A DNA stretch of 35,493 nucleotides from an uncultured Paracoccaceae bacterium (GTDB lineage Bacteria > Pseudomonadota > Alphaproteobacteria > Rhodobacterales > Rhodobacteraceae), in the NCBI GenBank assembly GCA_938049225.1, contig CALICM010000062.1:1-35493 (forward strand), in the 5' to 3' direction. The position numbers were made by a program, and so were the translations under genes. Under the pieces are notes generated by a model. It searched no databases, was not told the DNA's origin, and was given only the letters and a program-made list of their open reading frames with translations. Below, in pieces: positions 9,255 through 16,716 of the stretch. Within the stretch, counting starts at the first letter, position 1; the number at the start of each line of letters is the position of its first letter.

Positions 9255-9662
9255 ATGGCCGGACCGCCTGACACCCTCATCGTCTTCGACGGCGATTGCG
9301 TGCTTTGCACCGGCTTCTTCCACTTCGTTCTGCGCCACGACCAAGCCCAAATCTTCCGCTTTCTCACCGCTCAATCCGCGCGGGGCGAGGCGCTTTATGC
9401 CGAATACGGCCTTAAGTCGAAAGACTATGACACCAACATCGTCATCTTAAACGGCCGCCTTTACACCAAATGCCGCGCTTTTCTGGCCGTCATGTACACC
9501 CTCAGTTGGCCCTGGCGGGCGCTAACGCTCCTGCGCCTTATCCCCCGCCCGCTAGCTGACTGGGGCTACGACCGGATCGCGCGCAACCGTTTCGCCCTGT
9601 TCGGACGTCGCGATACCTGCATGATCCCCACGCCCGATCTCAAGGCCCGCTTTCTTGACTAA
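9255..9662 (+). CDS. DCC-family (DUF393) thiol-disulfide oxidoreductase-like protein
   Basis: A 135-residue protein of the DCC family, named for its DxxCxxC motif, seen here as FDGDCVLCTGFF (D12, C15, C18). Further family marks are the aromatic centre RALTLLRLIPRPLADWGYDRIARNRFALFGR. It is thought to have a thioredoxin-like fold and a redox role, but no member has a settled function. No signal peptide is present. Its last codons overlap the start of the following gene by eight bases, so the two are translationally coupled. Confidence 0.88.
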   Translation: MAGPPDTLIVFDGDCVLCTGFFHFVLRHDQAQIFRFLTAQSARGEALYAEYGLKSKDYDTNIVILNGRLYTKCRAFLAVMYTLSWPWRALTLLRLIPRPLADWGYDRIARNRFALFGRRDTCMIPTPDLKARFLD

Positions 9663-11298
9663 AACCATAGTCGTTCTCGGCGCCACGGGATTATTCGGCG
9701 GGCATTTGGCCCGGTTCCTTATCGCGGATAAGCAGTTCAATGTGATCTGCGCTGGGCGGACACGGGCCCGTTTGGACCGGTTTTGTGAAATCTACGGCGG
9801 CCGGGCTTGGGTCGTTGATCGCCAAGCTCCGGCACAGGTTGCGGATATGCTCACCCGCCTGGCACCTTTGGCGGTCATCGATGCGGCAGGTCCGTTTCAG
9901 CACTATGGACCTGATCCCTATGCTTTTGCCCGGCAGGTGATCCGTGCGGGCGTCCACTACTTAGACCTGGCCGACGCGCGGGGCTTTGTGGCCGGGTTTC
10001 AAGACTTGGATGACCTGGCCAGGGCCCAGGTTGTCGCGGCCCTCAGCGGGGCCAGCAGCACACCGGCACTGTCGGCAGCCGCCGTCGACGCTTTGGCCGA
10101 TGGGCTGACGGTCGAGGCCATCGAGGCCGTGATTGTGCCCGGCAACCGCACACCCCGGGGTCGGTCCGTGACCGAAGCGATCTTGGGTCAGGTCGGGCAG
10201 CGGTTCAACGTGACCCGAGGTGGCCATCCGCACAGAGTATGCGGGTGGTCCGGCACCCAGCGGGTCAAAATCCAGACCGCCACATATCAGATCACCCGCC
10301 GGGCGGCCCTGGTGGACACCCCGGATTTAGCCTTATTTCCAGACCGCTATGGCGCACGCGCGGTTCGGTTTCTTGCTGGACAGGAACTGCCCTTGTTTCA
10401 CTTCGCGCTAAGCCTCGCCGCCTGGCCGGTGCGCTTGGGTTGGATCCCATCGCTCAGACCACTGACTGGCTTGGTGCATTGGCTCGCCGGATGGTTCGAG
10501 AGCTGGGGCAGCGACATCGGCGGCATGAAGGTCCGGGTTGTTGGCACCGACCCCGAGGGGGGTCGCCTGCGGCGGGAATGGGATTTGATCGCGCCCAATG
10601 GCGTGGGGCCGCGGATCCCGGCCCTTCCGGCTGTCTTATTGACCCAAGCCCTCGCCCGCGAAGACATCGCGCCCGGTGCCCGCCCCGCCGCCGGCGCGCT
10701 GACCCTGGCCCAAGCCGAGACCGCGCTCCATGCCCTGGGGGTTGAGACTGCACGACATAGCCAACCGTTGCCGCCGTTGTTCACACAAATCCTGGGCGCC
10801 GCCCCCCTTCCCGCCGCATTGCACAGCTTCCACAGCGCCTTTGGCCACCATACTTATAGCGGACACGCACGGGTCGACGGCCCGCAAGGCCTCCTTGCTG
10901 CCATCGCAGGCCGCATCGCGGGCTTTCCCAGCGCCACGGCCGAACTGCCTGTCAAAGTGACCGTCGATGCCCGCCCCGATCGCGAGGTTTGGTACCGCCA
11001 GTTTGGTCCCAAAACCTTCCGCTCAACGCTGACCCAGGACCCCAAAACTGGTCAGGCGGTCGAGCGTTTTGGCCCTCTGTCTTTCCGCATCGCGCTAACT
11101 TTCAAGGACGGCGCAATTACCTATCCGGTGACATCCGGGCGTCTTTTCGGCCTGATCCCGATCCCCAAACCGCTGCTGCCCGTGAGTGACACCCGCGAGT
11201 ATCAGGATGAGCAGGGCCGTTTCTGTTTCGATGTCACTGTCTCGCTACGCTCCGGCCCGCGGATCGTCCGATATCGCGGCCATCTGACCGCGGACTAA
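9655..11298 (+). CDS. Saccharopine-dehydrogenase-like NAD(P)-binding protein with C-terminal DUF4166
   Basis: A 547-residue two-domain protein. The N-terminus is a Rossmann domain with the dinucleotide loop GATGLFGGHLARFL (from about residue 9), as in the saccharopine dehydrogenase/trans-acting enoyl reductase superfamily. The last roughly 170 residues (from about FTQILGAAPLPAALHSFH, with WYRQFGPKTFRSTL and GPRIVRYRGHL) match DUF4166, often fused behind such domains. The reaction is not known. Translation must begin at TTG 9655, since the family starts directly with TKTIVVLGATG; this overlaps the stop of the DCC gene. Its stop TAA overlaps the stop of the convergent DUF3179 gene by four bases. 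Confidence 0.82.
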   Translation: MTKTIVVLGATGLFGGHLARFLIADKQFNVICAGRTRARLDRFCEIYGGRAWVVDRQAPAQVADMLTRLAPLAVIDAAGPFQHYGPDPYAFARQVIRAGVHYLDLADARGFVAGFQDLDDLARAQVVAALSGASSTPALSAAAVDALADGLTVEAIEAVIVPGNRTPRGRSVTEAILGQVGQRFNVTRGGHPHRVCGWSGTQRVKIQTATYQITRRAALVDTPDLALFPDRYGARAVRFLAGQELPLFHFALSLAAWPVRLGWIPSLRPLTGLVHWLAGWFESWGSDIGGMKVRVVGTDPEGGRLRREWDLIAPNGVGPRIPALPAVLLTQALAREDIAPGARPAAGALTLAQAETALHALGVETARHSQPLPPLFTQILGAAPLPAALHSFHSAFGHHTYSGHARVDGPQGLLAAIAGRIAGFPSATAELPVKVTVDARPDREVWYRQFGPKTFRSTLTQDPKTGQAVERFGPLSFRIALTFKDGAITYPVTSGRLFGLIPIPKPLLPVSDTREYQDEQGRFCFDVTVSLRSGPRIVRYRGHLTAD

Positions 11299-12653
11299 CC
11301 ATCGTAGAGTTCGGATTTCGCGCCCAAATACCCGTTCCATGCGAACCAATAGGCAATGTGTCCAGCGACACGGGGCAAGCGCCTGCCATCGGCGGCGACC
11401 AAAGCCTCCTCCTGTCGCTGCCACAGCGTGCCGTCATCCGACATCACGCCGTCAGGTGCCGCGGCAAACACCAATCCGCCACGTTCATAGGCGCGCACGG
11501 TCCGGCCGTCCGCATCGCCGATCAGCACCAAAGGCCGATCCGCGATCGCATCATTCAACACCCGACCGCCAGCAAAAACCTCGATCGGCCAGGCTTTAGC
11601 GGCGCCAAAGACGCGGACCCCGAAGACATAGTCTTTTTGCTGATGCACCCGCTGGTTCACAATCGTGGGAAACATCAGGTCCGGGCTGGCGAAATAGTCG
11701 TTGTAAACCACCCCCGAGCCGTAGTCGCGGTTGTGCCCGGTGCGCAACGACAGCACCTGCGTCTCGGGGTTCGCCTGCCGCCAGTCCCGCCACGGGGCAA
11801 TCACCACCGGGCGCTGCGTAAGGGTCACACCGCTATCAACCAAAGGCCCCACCACCGGCTGCCCGGTGAATTGGTTCCACAGCGAATGCGTCTCGCGGTC
11901 GAACATCAGCTTGTTCGAACGATATAAAAACCCCGACGAGCCGAAAATCAGGGGCTTTCGGCGCCCTTCGACCTGGGTCTCGAACAGGATCCCCGAACCG
12001 CACAGGGTGCAATAGGCCAACGCCACCGGCACGCCGCCGATCACATCGTTGAACATCTCGTGCCAGCCCATGATCCGCAGCGGATAGGCGCGCGCGTCGC
12101 CATTGATCGAGACACCGAACACCAGGTCATCCTCGCGCAGGTAGTCCGCCTCACCCGGGCGGATCATCCGCGGATTGTCTAAAGAGGGGATACCGTCCTT
12201 GCGCACGCCGCCCCAGGTGACCTCTTCCAGACGGATCTTCATACGGTCGCGCTGCAGATACTCGGGCACCAGGAAATCCGCGAAATTCGCATCAATCCGC
12301 AGGAACATGTCGCGTTTGAACCCGGCATAACTGACGTGCGGGACGATCTGCGGATTGCCCTCCTGCCAGATCATCCAATCGAACCAACTGGTTCCATGAT
12401 CCGCGCCGGTTACCTCGGCAAGCAGGCTGGCGATGATCCCGCGATCCACCCGCGTGTAGCGCAGCGCCAGAATCAGCCCCGCCGCCACATCAGCGTTGCC
12501 ATGGGCTCGGATGACCTGCGCCGCCGCCCCAACGTCGCCGCCCAGTAACAAAATTTCTTGCGCTTCCGCCAGTGTCGTTACCGCCTGCGCGCGCGTGATC
12601 CCCGCCGCGCTTAAACCAGCCGCCACACCTATTCCAAACGTGCGCCGATCCAT
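11295..12653 (-). CDS. DUF3179 protein with Tat/Sec-type N-terminal signal
   Basis: A 452-residue exported protein. It begins MDRRTFGIGVAAGLSAAGITRAQA, a signal peptide with an RR-T-F pattern that could be read by the Tat system. The central DUF3179 domain contains FGVSINGDARAYPLRIMGWHEMFND, VPVALAYCTLCGSGILF and SGFLYRSNKLMFDRETHSLWNQFTG. The conserved CTLCGS motif suggests a metal or redox site, but family function is unknown. ATG 12653 is chosen because GGAGGG stands six bases upstream; longer forms begin with residues unlike a signal. It is divergent from the LacI-type regulator across about 170 bases containing the twin operators, so the regulator could also act on it. Confidence 0.85.
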   Translation of the reverse strand: MDRRTFGIGVAAGLSAAGITRAQAVTTLAEAQEILLLGGDVGAAAQVIRAHGNADVAAGLILALRYTRVDRGIIASLLAEVTGADHGTSWFDWMIWQEGNPQIVPHVSYAGFKRDMFLRIDANFADFLVPEYLQRDRMKIRLEEVTWGGVRKDGIPSLDNPRMIRPGEADYLREDDLVFGVSINGDARAYPLRIMGWHEMFNDVIGGVPVALAYCTLCGSGILFETQVEGRRKPLIFGSSGFLYRSNKLMFDRETHSLWNQFTGQPVVGPLVDSGVTLTQRPVVIAPWRDWRQANPETQVLSLRTGHNRDYGSGVVYNDYFASPDLMFPTIVNQRVHQQKDYVFGVRVFGAAKAWPIEVFAGGRVLNDAIADRPLVLIGDADGRTVRAYERGGLVFAAAPDGVMSDDGTLWQRQEEALVAADGRRLPRVAGHIAYWFAWNGYLGAKSELYDG

Positions 12654-12728
12654 AAGCAACCCTCCGAAAACTCTGTCCAGAATAATATTTGGGTGCACGA
12701 CTGATCACGCACCAATAAAGCCTCCGTG

Positions 12729-12736
12729 AACCGGTT
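12729..12736. promoter_or_regulatory. Upstream operator half of a twin LacI-type site (O2)
   Basis: AACCGGTT is a perfect 8-bp palindrome, identical to the core of the stronger palindrome at 12775-12790. The centres are exactly 50 bp apart, close to five helical turns, which suits a dimer-of-dimers or loop. It lies between the divergent DUF3179 and LacI-family genes. Confidence 0.55.
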
Positions 12737-12774
12737 ACCGCTGACGCTGTGTAAAAAACATGCAAAAAAGCTTG

Positions 12775-12790
12775 CCGAAACCGGTTTCGG
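12775..12790. promoter_or_regulatory. Probable operator of the LacI-family regulator (O1)
   Basis: CCGAAACCGGTTTCGG is a perfect 16-bp palindrome with a central CG step, the form typical of LacI/GalR operators. It ends 34 bases before the proposed start of the regulator. TTGCCG at 12773-12778 could be a -35 box overlapping the operator, with a weak -10 near 12796-12801, so binding would block the promoter. Autoregulation and control of the whole sugar operon are inferred. Confidence 0.7.
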
Positions 12791-12823
12791 TAGCTCAGGA
12801 TACGGGCATAGGGAGGATACCCA

Positions 12824-13975
12824 CTGCTCACGATCGCCGAACATACGGCGCCGGGCGGTGACCTGAAACGGCGGATCACCATCTCGGACGTGGCCGAGCG
12901 GGTGGGGCTGACAAAGGGCACCGTGTCACGCGCATTGAACGGGTACCCGGATATTTCCGAACGGACCCGCCGGCGTGTCGCCCGTGCCGCCAAGCAGATG
13001 GGCTATACCCCCTTGGCGCACGCCCAAGCGATCCGCACCGGCCGCGTCCGCTCCATCGGGCTGGTGCTGCAGATTAGCGAGCACGACGCGCACGCGCCCT
13101 TTCTGACCGATTTTTTGGCCGGGGTGACCACCGCCGCCAGTGACGAAGGTTGGACTTTGGCTGTCGCCACGGCCAACTCGGATCGCAATATGATCGACAC
13201 CATCTCGCGCTTGGTCAGCGAACACAAAGCCGATGGGTTCATCCTGCCACGCACCTTGACCGATGACCCGCGCGTTCACCATCTGCGAGCGCAAAACGTG
13301 CCCTTCATTCTGTATGGTCGCACCGATGATCTGACCGGCTGTGCTTGGTTCGATATCTTGGGCGAGGACGCCATGCACCAGGCCGTCATGCGCCTGCATG
13401 CACTGGGCCATCGCCGGATCGGCTTTGTGAACGGCGGCGACGAGTACAATTTCTGCCAGTTGCGCCACCAGGGTTATCTGGATGGACTGCAAGCGGCTGG
13501 CCTGCCCGCCGACCCCGGCTTGATCCAGCACAACATTCGGCGTACCGCCGATGGCACCCGGGCGACCCAAGCCTTGCTTGGCTTGGCCCAGCCGCCCACG
13601 GCCATTGTGTTCGCCACCGACGAAACCGCGCTAGGGGCCTTTCACGCGGCCCGGGATTTGGGGCTTGAGATCGGGCGCGATGTGTCGGTTATCGCTTACG
13701 ATGGCATCCCCGAGGGGCTTTATTCGCACCCTCCGCTTACCACTTTCTCGGTCGACAACCACGCCGCGGGCGCGCGGTTGACGACCCTTCTTATTCGCAG
13801 GATCCGGGGAGAACCCTGCGAAGATCTGCGCGAATCCGCCCCTGCGCGGCTGATTGTACGGGGCTCGGACGGGCCCCCGTCCATCTCGTCGCAGGCACTG
13901 GCCCTGAAAGTGGCGGTCGCGCGGTCAGGCCAAACTACCGATACCAAAACACCATCCAAGGGAGGAACTTCATGA
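12824..13975 (+). CDS. LacI-family transcriptional regulator of the glycoside operon
   Basis: About 383 residues if started at CTG 12824. The DNA-binding domain reads ITISDVAERVGLTKGTVSRALNG and then YPDISERTRRRVARAA, followed by a hinge and a periplasmic-binding-protein-like sensor domain (GLVLQISEHD, FILYGRTDD, GHRRIGFVNGG, FATDETALGAFHAARDLG). No ATG, GTG or TTG exists in frame between the stop at 12809 and a GTG at 12890 that lies inside helix 1 of the HTH. CTG 12824 has GGGAGG seven bases upstream, so a CTG start is likely; CTG 12863 is the other choice. The gene stop overlaps the next start (ATGA), so it is the first gene of the transporter operon and probably senses the imported glycoside. 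Confidence 0.85.
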   Translation: MLTIAEHTAPGGDLKRRITISDVAERVGLTKGTVSRALNGYPDISERTRRRVARAAKQMGYTPLAHAQAIRTGRVRSIGLVLQISEHDAHAPFLTDFLAGVTTAASDEGWTLAVATANSDRNMIDTISRLVSEHKADGFILPRTLTDDPRVHHLRAQNVPFILYGRTDDLTGCAWFDILGEDAMHQAVMRLHALGHRRIGFVNGGDEYNFCQLRHQGYLDGLQAAGLPADPGLIQHNIRRTADGTRATQALLGLAQPPTAIVFATDETALGAFHAARDLGLEIGRDVSVIAYDGIPEGLYSHPPLTTFSVDNHAAGARLTTLLIRRIRGEPCEDLRESAPARLIVRGSDGPPSISSQALALKVAVARSGQTTDTKTPSKGGTS

Positions 13976-15330
13976 CTATGCAATTCAAAACCACCAGCCG
14001 TCTGATGGCCGGGGCAGCACTTGCCCTTGCCCTGTCAGCCAGCGCTGTGTCTGCCGACACGATCCGCTTCTGGACCACCGAAGAGCAGCCCGAGCGGTTG
14101 GTGAAGCAGCAAGAAATGGCTGCGCAGTTCGAAGCGGCGACCGGCACGGCGGTCGAGGTGATACCTGTCAGCGAATCTGATCTGGGCACCCGGACAACGG
14201 CGGCTTTTGCGGCCGGTGACTTGCCTGACGTGATCTATCACACCTTGCAATACGCCCTGCCCTGGGCCGAGGCCGGGATCCTGGACACGGATGCCGCAAC
14301 GGATGTGATCGAGGAACTGGGCGCCGGTACTTTTGCCCCAGGCGCGCTGGCTATGGCGGCCGTGGACGGCGGCACCGCCGCGGTCCCTGTGGACGGTTGG
14401 ACGCAGATGATCGTCTATCGTAAAGACCTGTTTGACGCAGCCGGTCTGGAAGCGCCGACCTCTTACGCCAATGTACAAACTGCCCTTGAGGCGTTGCACA
14501 ATCCGCCCGAGGTTTACGGCTTTGTCGCCGCCACGAAAGTGGACGAGAACTTCATGAGCCAGGTCCTTGAGCATGTGTTCCTGGCCAATGGCGTCAGCCC
14601 CGTGGGCCCAGACGGGTTCGTCCCGCTGGACGAGGCCAAGACGACCGAGGTTCTGGAATTCTACAAAGCGCTTGCCGACGCCTCGCCCCCCGGTGAGTTG
14701 TTCTGGCAACAATCGCGCGAGCTGTATTTCGCAGGCCGCGCGGCGATGATCATCTGGTCACCGTTCATTCTGGACGAACTGGCCGGTCTGCGAGACAGCG
14801 CCCCGCCGACGATCACCGATGATCCAACCTCGTCCGAACTGGCCTCGAAGACCGGGGTTGTGACGACTTTTTCGGGGCCGTCTAACCCCGATGGGGCCGC
14901 TTGGGGCGATATCCGCTATTTCGGCATCACCTCGGACGCGGACACCGATGCGGCGATGGAGTTCGTGAAGTTCTCGATGGACGATGGCTATACCCAAACC
15001 CTGTCGATCGCGCCCGAGGGTAAGTTCCCTGTGCGCCGTGGCACCGCAGACGCGCCTGCCAAGTTCAGCGAAGCTTGGGCAAAACTGCCCGTTGGCGTGG
15101 ATCGCAAGGCGCCGCTGGGGGACCTCTATGCACAAGAGATGATCGACGAGATCGTCGGCGGCTTGGACGTAGCCCAGCGCTGGGGCGTGTCCGAGGGGCA
15201 ACTGTCGCTGGCCTCGAAAATGATCAACGGCCAGGCGATCAACCGCATCGTGCGGCAGTTCATCGACGGTGAAGTGGACGCCGCCGGTGCCGTCGCGGCG
15301 ATGAACGACGAACTTGGCTCGATCGAGTAA
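13972..15330 (+). CDS. ABC sugar transporter periplasmic substrate-binding protein
   Basis: A 452-residue member of the extracellular solute-binding protein family 1 (maltose-binding-type). The signal peptide covers about residues 1-28 (LMAGAALALALSASAVSA, cleavage before DTIRFW). The mature start DTIRFWTTEEQPERLVKQQEMAAQFEAATG and the segment FAAGDLPDVIYHTLQYALPWAEAGIL are typical. Ligand identity cannot be read from sequence; the GH63-like enzyme in the same operon suggests a glucosyl or mannosyl glycoside. GGGAGG stands six bases before ATG 13972, whose ATGA overlaps the regulator stop. A strong hairpin follows the stop, which would favour higher expression of this gene than of the permeases. 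Confidence 0.92.
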   Translation: MTMQFKTTSRLMAGAALALALSASAVSADTIRFWTTEEQPERLVKQQEMAAQFEAATGTAVEVIPVSESDLGTRTTAAFAAGDLPDVIYHTLQYALPWAEAGILDTDAATDVIEELGAGTFAPGALAMAAVDGGTAAVPVDGWTQMIVYRKDLFDAAGLEAPTSYANVQTALEALHNPPEVYGFVAATKVDENFMSQVLEHVFLANGVSPVGPDGFVPLDEAKTTEVLEFYKALADASPPGELFWQQSRELYFAGRAAMIIWSPFILDELAGLRDSAPPTITDDPTSSELASKTGVVTTFSGPSNPDGAAWGDIRYFGITSDADTDAAMEFVKFSMDDGYTQTLSIAPEGKFPVRRGTADAPAKFSEAWAKLPVGVDRKAPLGDLYAQEMIDEIVGGLDVAQRWGVSEGQLSLASKMINGQAINRIVRQFIDGEVDAAGAVAAMNDELGSIE

Positions 15331-15338
15331 ATGACCCC

Positions 15339-15368
15339 GGGGCGGCGCTGCATGGTCAGCGGCGCCCC
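15339..15368 (+). promoter_or_regulatory. Intercistronic hairpin between binding protein and first permease
   Basis: GGGGCGGCGCTG (15339-15350) pairs with CAGCGGCGCCCC (15357-15368), 11 of 12 positions, with a six-base loop. It starts nine bases after the binding-protein stop and lacks a T-run, so it is more likely an RNA-stabilising or partial-attenuation element than a full terminator. Similar structures set the binding-protein excess in other sugar ABC operons. Confidence 0.65.
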
Positions 15369-15386
15369 TTACGGCCGGAGCGATCC

Positions 15387-16634
15387 ATGACCCAGCTCAG
15401 CACCCCGCCCACAGGCACCGGCCCGCTTGGCCGCCGCGAGGCGCGCTTGGCATGGGGGCTGCTCTTTCCGACGCTCTTTATCGTATCATTGGTTGTGGTT
15501 CTGCCGCTGCTGTCGATCTTTTGGATCTCGTTCAAACCAGTGGGCCTGGCCGATCTGCGCGCACCGACCCCCGTGGTCCGCGAAGATCTGCGCGGACGCC
15601 CCGCGGCAGGCGGCGACCCGGCCGAGATCCGCTATAGGATCCGCAATTCCAGCCAGGATAAGTTGATCACCGGGGTGGTGTTGACCGACACCCTGCCCGA
15701 GGGGCTGACGATCCAGACCCTGGATCCACGCTGCAGGATGGACGGCGCCGCCCTGCGCTGCGACTTGGGCGATTTCGAAGGCGGTCACCGCGAGGATTTC
15801 CGCATTCCGGTGACGGTCTCTCAGGCTTTTCTTGATGCCGAAACCGCGGTTGACGCGACCCCTGTCCAAATCACCGGCAGCGCCGAAAACATCATGACCA
15901 ACGCCGAATTCACCCTCGAGAACTTCGCCCGCGTCTTCGATGGCGACGAGTTTTGGGGCGTCTTGGGCGTCACCCTGTTCTACACGATCTTTGGCACGGT
16001 CGGTGCCTTGCTGTTTGGCCTGTTCGCGGCGATGCTGCTGAACAAATCCTTCCGCGGTCAGGGCATTCTGCGCGGGTTGTTTCTGTTTCCTTACGTCGCC
16101 CCGGTGATTGCGGTCGCTTTCACTTGGGTCAACCTGTTCGATCCGTTCTCGGGCTCGGCGAACGCGCTGTTGATCCAGATGGGGGTCACACAACAGTCGA
16201 TCAATTTCTTCGGCCAACGACCACTGGCGCTGATCATGGTCACCGTTTTCGAGATCTGGCGCTATTTCCCGCTGTCTTTCCTGTTCATCCTGGCGCGGAT
16301 GCAGTCGATAGACAGCTCAATGTACGAGGCGGCCGATATGGACGGCGCCAGTCCGTTCCAGAAATTTTGGTACCTGAGCCTGCCGCAACTGTTGGGTATT
16401 CTAAGCGTGCTGTTCCTGCTTCGCTTCATTTGGACTTTCAATAAATTCGACGACATTTTCCTGCTGACCGGCGGCAATGCCGGTACGCGGACCCTGACGG
16501 TGAATGTCTATGAGCAGGCCTTTGCGATCTCGAACATTGGTGCGGGGGCCGCCGTGGCGGTGGTGATCTTTGGATGCCTGCTGATTTTCAGCTTCCTGTT
16601 CTTCCGCTTCATCAGCCGGGAGGAAGGGTTGTGA
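15387..16634 (+). CDS. ABC sugar transporter permease 1 with DUF11-like extracytoplasmic insertion
   Basis: A 415-residue MalF/AglF-type inner-membrane permease. TM1 is about residues 22-47. It is then followed by a roughly 120-residue insertion (about 50-172) before the usual core (FTLENFARVF onward, five more membrane segments). The insertion contains IRYRIRNSSQ, GVVLTDTLPEGLTIQ and two cysteines (C116, C125), resembling the DUF11/conserved-repeat beta-sandwich found in surface proteins. By the positive-inside rule it lies in the periplasm, like the P2 loop of MalF that contacts the binding protein. The EAA loop is YEAADMDGASPFQKF (about 313-327), which docks on the ATPase. Second transporter gene of the operon. 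Confidence 0.9.
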   Translation: MTQLSTPPTGTGPLGRREARLAWGLLFPTLFIVSLVVVLPLLSIFWISFKPVGLADLRAPTPVVREDLRGRPAAGGDPAEIRYRIRNSSQDKLITGVVLTDTLPEGLTIQTLDPRCRMDGAALRCDLGDFEGGHREDFRIPVTVSQAFLDAETAVDATPVQITGSAENIMTNAEFTLENFARVFDGDEFWGVLGVTLFYTIFGTVGALLFGLFAAMLLNKSFRGQGILRGLFLFPYVAPVIAVAFTWVNLFDPFSGSANALLIQMGVTQQSINFFGQRPLALIMVTVFEIWRYFPLSFLFILARMQSIDSSMYEAADMDGASPFQKFWYLSLPQLLGILSVLFLLRFIWTFNKFDDIFLLTGGNAGTRTLTVNVYEQAFAISNIGAGAAVAVVIFGCLLIFSFLFFRFISREEGL

Positions 16635-16656
16635 ACGGCTTGCTTCGTAGAGGGGT

Positions 16657-16708
16657 GCGAGGGGCCAGCCCCTCGCGCTCCCCGGGATATTTCTGGGACA
16701 AAGTGGAG
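16657..16708 (+). repeat. Hairpin plus dispersed intergenic element, copy A
   Basis: GCGAGGGGC (16657-16665) and GCCCCTCGC (16668-16676) form a perfect hairpin. This is followed at 16685-16706 by GGATATTT, two to three variable bases and GGGACAAAGTGG. The same 22-base core recurs in reverse orientation at 24996-25017 with 20 of 22 matches. It sits between the two permease genes and supplies part of the ribosome-binding region (GGAG at 16705-16708) of the second one. A small palindromic repeat spread through Rhodobacteraceae intergenic regions is the likely explanation. Confidence 0.65.
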
Positions 16709-16716
16709 TTTTGGGC

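Noticed and set aside
8982-9374. Minus-strand extension of the mutarotase-like frame
   Set aside because: The region codes for an SDR remnant in another frame and for the start of the DCC gene on the other strand; ATG 8981 has a good ribosome site.
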